DNA of 64,000 nucleotides, from assembly GCA_032164245.1 (NCBI GenBank), contig JAVMKO010000006.1:10927001-10991000 (forward strand), in the 5' to 3' direction. This DNA is from Sternotherus odoratus (Eukaryota; Chordata; Testudines; Kinosternidae). Shown here one piece after another: positions 24,134-44,600 of this stretch (position 1 is its first letter; every line of letters starts with the position of its first letter). The translations under genes and the position numbers were made by a program. The notes beneath the pieces are model-generated. The model was given only the letters and a program-made list of their open reading frames with translations, was not told where the DNA came from and searched no databases.

Positions 24134-24460
24134 AGCAGTTCCCAAACCGTGGGCCAGGACCCCAAAGTGGATTGCAACCCCATTTTAATGGGGTTACGAG
24201 GGCTGGCTTACACCTGCTGGAGTCCGGGGCCAAGCCTCACCACTGGGGCCCAAACCCAAGGGCTTCAGGGCTCAGGTTACAGCCCTGGGCATCAGCTTTG
24301 TTCCCCCCTGACTATGGGTGGTGGGCCTCAGGCATCCCCCCACTCTGGGGTAGCAGGGCTCCAGCAGGCTCAGGCTTTGGTCCCCCTTCCTGGGGTCATG
24401 TGGTCATTTTTGTTATCAGAAGAGGGTCAGGGGGCAATGAACCAGTGCCCAGCACAATGT
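24134..24460. mobile_element. hAT-like MITE fragment
   Basis: The left end 'gcagcagttcccaaaccgtg' is a hAT-style terminus, and the interior phrase 'gcaaccccattttaatgggg' with 'cagaagagggtcagggggca' fits that class. The expected 'gagaaccactg' right end is missing. The overlapping frames of 110-153 codons are products of this repeat and not genes. Confidence 0.55.
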
Positions 24461-24589
24461 GATCCTAACTCATAAGCGGGGCCCCAAGATGCTAACAGTG
24501 GGTCTCTGCCGGGCCTTAAGGGGGGGGGGGGGCAAATGTATATTGGGAGTAAGTGTTGAGTGACCAGGGCTTGGCTGGGACGAGCTCCC

Positions 24590-25640
24590 TTCGTCTGCAG
24601 CGAGCCCGACGGACATGCCCACAAAACGAGAGGAGGAGGAGGAACGGCAGAGGCAGGGCAGCAGGCGATGCCCATCGCCCCCATTAAACCTCCCTCTCAG
24701 CCCACGGGTGTCCTGAGGGAGACCCGGCCGATGCATGGGGCGCAGCCAGAGCCGGGCTCCTGCTCCTTGTGACCAACGTCGGCAGAGGGGGCAGTGCGGG
24801 CCCGACAAGAACAACACGAGCGTTAAAACCCAGCCAGCGTGCAGAGGCCCCGCAAAACCCGCCCGCGCGCGGGAGCCGTTGTTTGTACGGACCCTCCGGA
24901 CACGGCCTGGGAGTAGCCCCCGGCCGCTGAGGTGCGGCGCGTGCAGCCAGCGACCCTGGGCCGTTGCTCGGGGCGGCGCGGCTGAGAGGGCCGGTTCCCC
25001 GGACTCGAGGGCTGCGTCAGGCGGGAAAATGGCGGCGAGGGGGAGGGGGAGACGCAGCTCCCTCCGTCAGCGCGCGGGGCCGGGCGCCCGGGAGAGTGGG
25101 AGCCAGCGTCGCCGCCGCGTCTGAAGCCCGCGCCCCCGCTTCGCTGCGGAGGGGGAGGGGGGATTCCCCCGCCAGCCGGTGCCCGCCTCGGTCAGGTTCC
25201 CTGTGGAAACCAACGCGGGGGGGATTCGGGCCCGCGAGCCGCTGCCGGGGGTCGCCGCCGCTCTGCTTGGGGCCCGCCCCGCCCCCAGGGACGCGGCTTT
25301 CCAAGAGGGGCTGGCCGGGCTGTGCTGCCTCCGGGGCAGCCTGGAGCGCTCCCCACGCCCGGGCACCCGCCAATGAGCTGGAGTTTGGGGTGCCAGGCTC
25401 GCCAGCCCCCGAGGTCCGAGCTGGGACCCCCGCGGCCTGAATCTCCACTGAGGCCGAGCCCCACCGGACTGGTTGTGTCAGGGTTTTTTTTGGGGGGGGG
25501 GGGTGTAGGGCTGTGTCCCTGGGCGGGGGGGCCGCTGCAGACATTGGCAGGGCACCCAGTACTGGATGAGGAACCTATTGCGCTCGGCGCTGTACAAACA
25601 CCGACAAAGAGACCGGGCCTTCCCCCAAAGGACATTTGGG
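24590..25640 (+). promoter_or_regulatory. CpG island, probable PCNX4 promoter and first non-coding exon
   Basis: About 1 kb that is strongly GC- and CpG-rich, in sharp contrast to the AT-rich surroundings. It includes many GC-box-like runs (ggggaggggg, cgcccccgc). There is no TATA box. It lies about 4.4 kb upstream of the first coding exon of PCNX4 on the same strand, where a non-coding first exon is expected. Which GT is the exon-1 donor could not be decided. The long frames on both strands (up to 175 codons) arise because GC-rich DNA lacks stop codons. The island could also serve an unseen antisense transcript. Confidence 0.75.
25026..25036 (+). promoter_or_regulatory. YY1-like core promoter motif
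   Basis: AAAATGGCGGC, followed by GAGG, matches the YY1 consensus seen near the start site of many TATA-less housekeeping promoters. On this basis the PCNX4 start site is inferred to lie within some tens of bases of it. Motif seen, function inferred. Confidence 0.55.
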
Positions 25641-26345
25641 ATGCTGCTGTGGGAGCCGAGAGGGGGGTGTGAATACTGGCCCTAGGACTAAGGCTTTGAT
25701 CTCCCCCAGGCCTTGCACTTTAACTAAGACAAACTTGACCTTGTCTGTCTTAGTTTTTAGTGCAAAGGCTGTTCAACCTGTAGGTGTCCCTTGATGTGAC
25801 AAGGGGTTAGTGTGTGTGCAGATATGGAGCTGTAGTGTTCATAACCCTCTTCCAAAATTGTCAGGATCAGTTGCTAATCCAAGCACAAAATCTACTTTTG
25901 ATTTTAGGGTTTTATATTGCCACCTCTTCCTCATGGTATCAGAGCATCTTCTATGAAAATCTCATAGCAGTAATTAAGTCCTTAGTGGACTTCATGAAAT
26001 CTCTCAGGATTAAACATCTACTTGGGGGTAAGGGTGTGCTTATTTATTTATTTATTTGTTCGTTTGTTTGTTTATTTCTGGTTGGTTGGTTGATCTTATT
26101 GACTGATAGTTTCATGTGTTGAGTATTGTGGCCTGGCTTGTAGTAAGAAGATAGTTACAATTTTAATTGTGAAAATAACTTTTAAATAACCCCAAGCCTT
26201 ATATGACGTAATTTAAAAAATGAAAATGATACAAATATAACCCTATGTTTTGCTGTGAAATATTAGAAGTAGACATTTATCCACCTTACCCTTTCAGCCT
26301 CTCCAAGAAATTTAAAGCTGCACTTAATAATCTAAGTCCTGCAGA
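25641..26345. other. PCNX4 5' intron, no recognised element
   Basis: Contains a TTTA/TTTG tetranucleotide-rich patch at about 26040-26095 that produces a spurious frame. Nothing else was recognised. Confidence 0.45.
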
Positions 26346-26480
26346 CACTGTTCCCTCTAAGCTGTGCACACGCACATAGATCCTAAACCCCGCACACAGG
26401 ACGAAACACTGCATGCACAAAAATTTGCATAGAAGACATTTTTTGTGCACTTGGCCTGTCAAAAATTAGAGGGAACATTG
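26346..26480. mobile_element. Small hAT MITE with 8-bp target duplication
   Basis: The 135-bp element has inverted ends CACTGTTCCCTCTAA and TTAGAGGGAACATTG. It is flanked by 'cctgcaga' (26338-26345) and 'cctgtaga' (26481-26488), an 8-bp duplication with one difference, as expected of hAT insertions. No coding capacity. It lies in the PCNX4 5' intron. Confidence 0.85.
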
Positions 26481-26494
26481 CCTGTAGAGGAAGG

Positions 26495-26710
26495 ATGGAC
26501 TCATACATAAGGCACTAGCTTGGGATGTGGGAGATCAGGATTCATGTCCTGAGTCCACCAATAACTTCCTATATGACCTTGGTCAAGTCTCTGTGCCTCT
26601 ATTCTCCCTTTGTAAAATAAGGATAACACATGTCTACCTCAGAGGGATATTGTGGGGATAAACACCTTAAAATATTTAATGGGGTTCAGATAATGAGGAT
26701 GAAATAAATA
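26495..26710 (+). mobile_element. MIR-like SINE
   Basis: MIR core phrases are present in order: 'ggcactagcttgggatgtgg', 'gagatcaggattcatgtcct', 'tgaccttggtcaagtctctg', 'tgcctctattctccctttgt', 'aaaataaggataacaca' and 'gtggggataaacac'. Confidence 0.75.
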
Positions 26711-29257
26711 ACTGAGAAATATAGGTGTAGAACTACCCTGCTTATACCTGATGTTTGTATTGTAGTAGGACCTTTAGAAGCCCATTGTCCTAGTACAAAC
26801 AGAACAAAAAGCTGCAACCCCCCATCCCCCAAGATCTTAGAATCAAAGTATAAGACAAGGAACAACAGATGGATACAGATTGGGAGAGTATAATGAGACA
26901 GTATTGATCAGTATGATAGGCAGCACTCCAGTGGTCTACCTATTGTCAATTTTTTTGTAGGCATTACAGCAAAGGAGGCTAATGAGGTAGTTTTGCAGAA
27001 ATTTTGTGGGCTACTTCTCTCAGATGCGGGACAGCATGGGAGAAAACACAAAGGTGCTTGTTTGACAATTTAACAAATGACATAATGGGCTGATCAGAGA
27101 TGAGAGTTGATGCTTCAGTAATGAAAGAAAGAAAATAGGTAGGTTGGAGCTAGGCCATGAAGGGCTTTGAAAGTGAAGATAGCTTATGTTTGATGTGACT
27201 GCCGTCACCCAGGCCAACGGGGTAACCAGGCAATGTGGTTAGCAGAGAACTGTCCACATACTTTAGAAATGCAAACTTACTAAGGGCAGATCCTGCAAAC
27301 AGTTAATTTTGCTGGGACTCGTGCAGAGGTAACTATAGGTATGTAAGCTCCTGTTTGAAAATCTGGCACCAACATATTTATCAACTCAGAGGTCAGATAG
27401 AGGTATTTAAGATTACATGGGTTCCAATATTTGTTGGGCTTAGTCTCTGATTTCTCTTATAAATATGTTTATTCCTTTTTTTTATAGTGACTTACAATGT
27501 TCTGTTGTTTTGCGTTGCACTCAGGAGGACTGTCTTGTTTATAAACATAGATTTTAAATTCTACACAAATATATTTATGCAAAACTTATAGTGTAAATAT
27601 GTTTGTGTAACAAATAAAACATTGCTAAATATGTTTTATTGGTTAATATTTTGTTTTATGGGTTAGCAAATATATACTTAGAAACAAGAATGCAGACTAA
27701 ACTTGAAACAAATAACTGTGGGAAAACAGTAAAATCACAGCTGCAGGGGAAGTTTTATTAAAAAATAAAAAAGTAAAACTTTACCTTTTGGTTTATGTTT
27801 CCTTTAAAACTGAATTTCTTTTACATGCCCCCACAATTTTTTACCTATCAAACTCTTTTTAACCTGGCACTGTTGCACACACAGTACTTAAAACATGCTA
27901 TTTAATTTTATTTATTAAGTTCCAGTGACTTCTGAGCAAGCTTAGAATGTACTTTTTTAAATGTACTTTTTGAACATTTTTACTAGGGTGTGTCCATATT
28001 GCATTTACAAACTGTAGAACTGATTGTAATGAATGCCCTATCCAATGTCTGTATGATTAGCAGTATTTCCACATTACTTTTTAGTTGCTTTCAGACATGA
28101 TTGCTGTTTTCACCTCAGTTGCAAGAGAATGCAAGTAACACAACAACATGCAAAGTTACAACAGAAAAAAGAAATGTACAGTACTATATAGAGTGCTCTG
28201 TGTTATAAGGGCAGCACATCAACAGAACCTCGTGGCTCTACATTTTATTATTCAGTATAATGTCTTGATTTAGCCTAATATATTTTAGAGAAAATGCCAA
28301 TTATTGGTCAGTAACTCTAATTTAGAGTATCTGGGTGCCTCTTATTTTCATTATTTCTGATGGAATGTCTGCCCAGTGTATGCTGCAGACCATGTGACTG
28401 TTTCCGTGGTGAATGTAAACTGCATTGTGCACTAAAGCATTTACAAATATTAAATATAGTAGTGAGAGGATACATATTAGTGGCACCTGTAGTGCTGTTC
28501 CAAATGTTGTGCAGTTTACTTGTCAGGTAGAAGGCAGCTAGTATATATCACTTTTTGTATTAAATCTTCTAGCTACACCCACAGGTACCTTATTTAAAAC
28601 AAAAATTGTGAGTCGCTACTCAGTAGTTTTTTCTGAGTCCTGTTCTCTATCCAGGCCCTCAGACTGAGTACTTCTGTCCATTGCCTCTAGATCCTTGCTT
28701 CTGTGATCAGTAAGATAAATGTGTGTTTTGCTCTATCATTATGTTTGTAGAGTACAAAGATACTCTCCTTTTAAATGTTTCCTTACCCTTTGAGTAATTC
28801 CTTTTGGATGTCTACCGACGTTCACAGCTGGCCCAGAAAAAATCCAAATGGAAGCAACAACCCTGTAAATGGTTTGCTGGACTTGCTCATTCATATAATT
28901 AACAAGCATATGCAGAAGACGTGTTGTGCCTGTTACAATTACTTCTTCCGTTTTTTTTCTCCCACATTGCAGATGGGGAAGGGGATATGTCAGCCAATGG
29001 CATTCATTGTCTACTTATTAAATTTTCGAACAAGCACCATGTGCTTTCTCCCATGCTGTCCCTTGCTGTTGCATGGAGCTCCCCATAAACATCCACAAAG
29101 CTACCTCATTGTACTCCTTAAAACTCTTGTTTGCCAGACCTACAAAAACGTTGACAACAATTAGGCTAGTGGTGTGCTGAGGCTACTACCCATTGCACTG
29201 ACCAATATTGTTGCATTGTTTACTTGTACGTCCCCATCTGTCTCTTAGCTTATACTT
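26711..29257. other. PCNX4 5' intron, no recognised element
   Basis: AT-rich intron sequence. The 129-codon frame at 28775-29164 has no known similarity or splice-flanked exon character and is not called. Confidence 0.45.
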
Positions 29258-29365
29258 TGACTGTAAGCTCTTTGGGCAAGGGCCATCTTTTTGTTTTGTG
29301 TTTGTGAAGTGCTGAGCACAACTGGGTTCCTGGTGAATGAGTCGGTCTCCTAAGCATCAGGGTAA
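29258..29365 (+). mobile_element. L2/MIR-type 3' tail
   Basis: 'gactgtaagctctttgggca', 'agggccatctttttgttttg' and 'gaagtgctgagcacaactgg' form the tail shared with the copy at 20405-20790. Confidence 0.65.
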
Positions 29366-29952
29366 CTGAAAAGGGCTTTACCATTTATTTTTTTAACAGT
29401 TAAGATGTTATATGTTTGATCTATACAGCCCTAATTTTACAAGGAACTCTATGTGGAACTCCTGCACCCACGTGGGTCCTCATTGAGATTGATGGGGTTC
29501 CTTCTGGCATGGGTGGCCTCCCATTTGGAAGTCCTTTGAGGATAGAGGCTTTAATCATAAGCTGGAATGGAGCTAGATGTAAATTTCAATTCTAGATAAG
29601 TGCTCTGTCCTGAATGTAAACAATTTTATTAACTCCAAAGAGTAGAGGCCATGTTAAATTAGTCCCACAATTCTTCACATAAGTTCTGCAATGGTCAGTA
29701 TATTCTGTATTTTAAAATATGTTGTAAAGTTTTTTCCCATTTTAACAGTTGACTTATAGTCCTTAAAGTTCAGTGTATTCTGCAAATAGGATAGAAGATG
29801 TCTACTGAAATTATTAACATGCAAATTCCACTATGATTTTACAAATGAAATAGGACCCCAAAAAAGATCTTTATTGCCTACTTGTGAAGTTTTGAATTTG
29901 GCATTTAGTAACCCTACCTTATTTTTCTTTATCTGCTGTTGTTGTGCTACAG

Positions 29953-39289
<9,337 letters not shown>

Positions 39290-39800
39290 GCTCTTGATTT
39301 GTAAGGATATACCAAAAAAAAACCCCAACCCTATCTGTAAGTAGGAATCCAAACACTAATGCTGCAATTGTACAACTAGAAATATGAAGATCTCATTGAG
39401 TGGCATTGGATGGCAGTTGCCAAACCAAGGAAACCTAATTTGCCCAGAAAAGGTGCTAGCTGGAGGCCAGAACTTCTAGAATCTGTTTTTTTTTTCCACT
39501 GCTGGAACTACTTAAACCCCATTCCCTGTGTGGCTGCTACACGTCTTGATGTCCACTTCAGAGAAGAGACTCTTAGTCTGGCCAATAACTGTTGTTGGTG
39601 CTTTTTTTTTTTAAATAGCTTGACAGGTGGCTTGCATTTGTAGGCAGGTTACAGCTCCTTGTAGTATCGTGAACCGTAGGTTGGTAACCAAAGTGTACAT
39701 ATGAATATATGAAATTTTTATTCTGATCATTTTATATATTGATGTATTTTGATAGAACTCGTTATAATGTATAACTTGAAATCATTTTATTTAATGTGTA
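39290..39800 (+). other. PCNX4 3' UTR (end uncertain)
   Basis: AT-rich sequence after the stop codon, without a canonical AATAAA. The best candidates are variants such as AATATA at 39704-39709. The first canonical + strand AATAAA is far downstream (about 41366). The true cleavage site is not decided by the sequence. Confidence 0.4.
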
Positions 39801-40229
39801 TTACCAGCTGCCCTCTGACAAAGGAAGCCTTGGGAGTGTTTCTATAGACGTGGGCACGAGCTACTCCAGGCTTTCCCCTCCCCCTGTGTAAACAAACCAT
39901 TGTATGCTGGCAGGGGGGTAGTTCAGGATGCAGGAAAAGGGGTAACTAGGGGCTGTGTGCCAGGACAGCTCCCCCTTGCAGTCCTTGTTTCCCCTTGCAC
40001 CTCCTTCCCAACTCCACCCCCAGCTTTAGCCCTGTGGAGGGCAACGGGGCACTAGACTTCAGCCCTAGGGCCCTCTGGCCCCTAGACTCCTGGTTGAGAA
40101 CTACTTTGCTGGACAATCTAGGTGTGCAAAGCTATTACACTTGAACCTGTTTGAGTGGCCAAGCCCTTCAGCAGGGCAGTCCGATATCTCCACTTTCCTA
40201 TGTGGTAATAGGAAGGAGATGTCCTAGCA

Positions 40230-40596
40230 CCTAGTGGTGGGCAAACTACAGCCGTCCTGCCCGGACCCTGAGCTCCCAGCCAGGGAGGATCGTCCCCCTC
40301 CCCCGCAGCCTCAGCTTGCGGACGGGCAGTGCTCTGGGGAGAAGAGCTGTGTGCTCCTGCGTGGCAGTGCATCTAGCTCCTTTCAGGCTACCACTCTTAG
40401 TGGCGTGGTAAGGGTGGGAAGCGGGAGGGTTGGATAAATGGCAGGAAGTCCCGGGGGGGGGGGGGGGGGGGGAGCAGTCAAGGCACAGGGAGCAGGGGCG
40501 GTTTAAGGGGTGGGGTCTTAGATTTCCCTACCTGGCCCTCCATACAATTTTGCAACCCTGATGTGGCCCTTGGGCCAAAAAGTTTGCCAACCCCTG
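40230..40596. mobile_element. hAT MITE between PCNX4 and DHRS7
   Basis: Ends 'cctagtggtgggcaaactac' and 'ccaaaaagtttgccaacccc' + TG are inverted copies of the hAT 'CAGGGGTGGGCAAAC' type. The flanks 'tcctagca' (40222-40229) and 'tcttagca' (40597-40604) are an 8-bp duplication with one mismatch. It contains a run of about 20 G (about 40453-40472). Confidence 0.8.
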
Positions 40597-40604
40597 TCTT
40601 AGCA

Positions 40605-41375
40605 GGAGGTAGAGTCCTTGCTGGCTTGGTGTCCAAGCATTCAAGGGGCTGCAACATGCTTTTCAAACGAGGAGGATGGGGTGGAGTGTGTTGTGTGTAT
40701 GTGGAGGAGGAGAGAGCAGATTTTTGGAGTGCCGAGAGTGTGGTTAGCATGCTATCTTGTAAATTCAGACACCCCCCCCCCCCACTTACTCCCTGGGTAA
40801 ATGTTTGCTTTGCTTTGCCCCGCCCCATTGTCCCACTCTGAACAGGCACTAACACATTCCTCCAGCAGAGTTCAAAACAAAGGGAGGAGAGGCTGCTTGA
40901 CTTAAGGAGATTAGGGAGCATTCCCGGAGGTCAGTCAGTGTGTGGTATCCTTACTACCCGTTTACACTGGAGCTGCAGTCTCACCCAATACGCAACAGCT
41001 GTTAATCCTCTTGCAAGGTGGAGTACCAGAAGTGCTCCAGCCAGGGAGTCAGAGTGCTCTATGTGCCTTGCCAGTGTGGATAGGTAGTAAGGTAGAGTGC
41101 TCTGGGAGGCTTTATTGTGGTATAAAGTGCCAGTGTAGACAAGTGGGTAGGGGCTTTCAGGCTCCAGGAAGGGAAGAATCTGGGCTGGTGGGTGGGGTCT
41201 GGAAGGTGTGAGAACTGTGGAAATAGGATCAATTAGCTTATGATTTGTAGCTATCCTCCATATACTGGGTAAGCTCATGGAACAGAAAGATCACAATAGA
41301 GTTCCTGTCCTCCTACCATTGTTTTTATAAACCTAAAGAATGAATTTATAGAAGGCCCTGCAAAAATAAAGCAGA
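40605..41375. other. Intergenic stretch between the convergent genes
   Basis: No gene. The part at about 40940-41140 ('ctcttgcaaggtggagtacc', 'gccagtgtggataggtagta', 'gccagtgtagacaag') resembles a dispersed MITE, but no clean ends were found. A second G/C-run lies near 40771-40783. Confidence 0.45.
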
Positions 41376-41393
41376 TCTCTTTAGAGACATGCT

Positions 41394-41399
41394 TTTATT
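41394..41399 (-). terminator. Polyadenylation signal of DHRS7
   Basis: TTTATT on the + strand is AATAAA on the - strand, 173 bp beyond the DHRS7 stop codon. The 3' end is expected about 15-25 bp further left. Confidence 0.7.
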
Positions 41400-41571
41400 C
41401 AAGAAATGTTCTTACAATCACATTAAGTTGCATTTGTCAGGTTACATGATAGAAAAAAAGTAAGGAATTAAAAAAATAAAAGCCTTAACTTGCAAAGATG
41501 AATAGAGGTCAGAACACTCCCCCAGCTACAGCTATTAGTTTGGTTTGATCGGGTTTTGTGCAGGTTTCTCC

Positions 41572-41610
41572 TCAAGCTTTCTTCTTTTGCGAGTAGGAGA
41601 CATCAGCATC
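41572..41610 (-). CDS. DHRS7: DHRS7 last coding exon (12 residues and stop)
   Basis: Acceptor 'gttcttattacag'. Reads [12 protein letters not shown] and TGA. The start DADxSY agrees with the human C terminus. The end KKKA has Lys at -3 and -4, the form of a dilysine ER-retrieval signal. Confidence 0.92.
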   Translation of the reverse strand, partial: DADVSYSQKKKA

Positions 41611-44600
41611 CTGTAATAAGAACACAACACCTTTTTAAGTAATATTTTCCTCCATTTTCTATTTGTTAGATGTGGAAATCCTTCAAACAAGATGGAGTTA
41701 AAAAAAATCTCATTCTACTTGTATTAGTATGTGATGAGATGCTGACACTCCAGTGGTGCAGGAGGAGAGCTTTAAGTGTGCATGTGAAACTTTTGCTGCT
41801 TGACTTGAGTGCTTAACCATTTGCTTAATATAGGTTTTTCTACCTAAAATGAGGCTTTTGTCTCAGATGCAGCTTAAAGTATGCGACACAAGCAATACGT
41901 GCAAGGAAGTGAGAGATTCAGCCTGTCTGAATTCCAAATATATTGCTCAAGTCACTTGAAAGATTATAGTAGTGACAGAGCCTAGTGCAGGCCAGGTCTA
42001 TAGCAGTTGCTCCGTATCCAGCTCTGAACCTACATTTCTGCAGAACAGACTAGACACATTTGAGGTGAAATGTTTTGTCATAAGAATACTGACTTCACTG
42101 TTCTGCTGTTTGAACAGCACTAACCCCGGGGGCTGTACAGTCTTGTGTAGTGTCCAGATGTGGTACTAAGCAGGGAGGAAGATGAACAGCAGACCCAGAA
42201 TGCAGCCTACCTTGCTGGCTAAAGTCTCTCTACAGCGAGAGGAAAGGATATACAAAAACACCCGCTTAGCAATGGCTTACCACTCCACGCTTGAAGTTTT
42301 GTATTCTTATTTTGCCCATCTTGTTCAGAAGCCACCATGCCCAGGTGGGTGCATATTGCCAAAGGTAGCAGACTGCTAGATAGGGGTGATCACTGATCCA
42401 GGCTTCTTTCAGATCATTTACCATGCTGACCAACGCAAGTCGAACGCAGCGAGCAGTAGGCATTTTGTGGGACTGGTCACCGGTGTTCTCTAGTGTCTGG
42501 GAAGAAAAGAGGAATGAGGAAATGCTACAGAACCTTTGCCTGGAGAAAAATTACTTCATTCCCCCATCTTTGGATTTCCTGTGTACCCATCAGCAGAGCA
42601 GTTAGGCACCATGGATGTCATTTAAAACAAAATTTCTACCTCAGTGCTGTTCTCCCTTCCCTCATTTATGCTACATCCTTAAGGGGGAGTTATACTTTGT
42701 GTTTAAATGGATCACAACTCAGTGCATATGTATCCCTAAGGATAATATCAAGTCTCTTGGGGCTTCTGGCAAAGTAGGCTGGCCCTAGCACTGGCCTCTA
42801 TTTTAGATGAACAGTGTAGGACGTGGGGTAAATGAAGCCTATATAATACACCTGGCCCCAAAGCCCCATCCAAGCAGCTAGACGTGTGCTAAGGAGAAGT
42901 AATTTCCCTCCAAAGGCTACAGGTGCTCTACCAGGCTACTTCATCCCAACAGCTACCTGGCCCTATGTCACCCTACTGCATGGCAGTGAGCTGGAAGATG
43001 TGCAAAGCAATCGGTCCTTGGGCCATGTCCCCCCCTCACCTGCTACCAGCAGAAAAGGGAACACCTCATTGAACTGGGCTCCCTGCAGTGTATGCACTTG
43101 CTACACATTCAGACATTTCAGCCTCTCTTCCACACAGCAGAATCAGCTGGATTCTTCGGGGGGGGGGGGGGCTACTCCACCCCCCTCATTCTAGAATATT
43201 ACTCTTGTATTGATTTCTGGGTGGGAACAGTTTCATTTAAGAATCATGAATAAGTAAAACACACTAGTCTTTTATTATGCCAATTCCTCCCTTTATGGTG
43301 GTTTTTAAGCTGAGACATTGTGCTAATAAATTAAGTGTCCAGTCACTGAGGTCAGTGCATGTGCTAGACATCTTGATACAGAGAGCTCAATAAAACTGGA
43401 TTTACTGGTGCTAAAGTCAGAGGACAGCAGTCCCACGCCCCTGCAGGCCGGAGGACTAGCATTCTGAAGAAGCTAATGTGAATGACATTCACAAAACTCA
43501 GAGTTAATTGTGGTGATGTCCCAGTGGAGGCTTCCACCGCTGGCAGGGGTATTGCCTTACACTGTCAGCATACAGAAAGCAGGAGATGCTCTTGACCAGG
43601 ATATTATAGATGTCCTAGTTCATTTGAGATGTGTTGTATCTGTCTGTGATGAAGGTGAGATGGGCACTTTTTTTGAGTGTCCTTTATGCCCTAGGCCAGG
43701 GTGGGCAAACTTTTTGGCCTAAAGGCCACAGCAGGATTGCAAAAATGTAGGGAGGACAGAATAGGGAAGGCTCTGTCTCCCCAAGCAGCCTAGCCCCACC
43801 CACTAGCCAACCCCTTCCCACTCCCTGACTGCCCTCCTCAGAGCTGACCCATCCAACGGGGGGAGGGATAGCTCAGTGGTGTGCACATTGGCTTGCTAAA
43901 CCCAGGGTTGTGAGTTCAATCCTTGAGGGAGCCATTTAGGGATATGAGGCAAAAATGGGATTGGTCCTGCTTTGAGCAGGGGGTTGGACTAGATGACCTC
44001 CTGAGGTCCCTTCCAACTCTGAAATTCTCGGATTCTATGAACACCCTTGTCCCCTGACTGCCCTCTTCAAAGCCCCCCCCCCATACCTCTGCTGCCTGTC
44101 CCGACTGCCTCAACCCAGCCCATACCCCTGCCAGACCCGAGACTCCCATGCTTATCCAACCCCACTGTTCCCATCCCCTAACTACCCCCCCCACAACCTC
44201 TGCTCCATCCCAACTGCCCCCCTGCCCCTTATCCAATCCCCCAACCCCAGCCCCCTTACCAGGTCATGCAGAGCAGTGTGTCTGGCAGCTGTGCAGCCTG
44301 GCTGGAGTTAGCACAGTGCCCCGCAGGAGTGCACAGCCTTGCTCCCCAGAGGAAGGGGAAGCGGCTAGGCTCCCCTCCTCCCCCGAGCTCAGGAGCCTGG
44401 ATGTGGCTCACAGGTTGTAGTTTGCCTACCCCTGCCTTAGGCCTACTTTCCCACACCACTGAGCCCTATGTTCACATCAAGGACACTTCCCAATTAAAAA
44501 GCCCACTGAGAATGCTTTGCAATCTTAAGAACATAAGAACATAAGAACGGCCATACTGGGTCAGACCAAAGGTCCATCTAGCCCAGCATCCTGTCTACCG

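Noticed and set aside
1..24500. Possible 3' exons of LRRC9, the expected upstream neighbour of PCNX4
   Set aside because: No leucine-rich repeat frame or matching splice-flanked exon was seen, so the gene probably ends before this window.
24014..24817. Frames of 110-153 codons around a hAT-like fragment
   Set aside because: The frames follow a GC-rich MITE, and no similarity or splice context supports them.
25017..25635. Open frames of 147-175 codons on the - strand and up to 158 on the + strand in the CpG island
   Set aside because: GC-rich DNA has few stop codons. The translations are Pro/Arg/Gly/Ala-rich without domains and overlap on both strands.
28775..29164. A 129-codon + strand frame upstream of PCNX4
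   Set aside because: No known similarity, and it does not fit any splice phase of PCNX4, whose ATG has an in-frame stop just upstream.
43858..43930. A true tRNA gene at the A/B boxes
   Set aside because: The sequence does not close into an acceptor stem and continues into a CR1-like tail, so it is a SINE.
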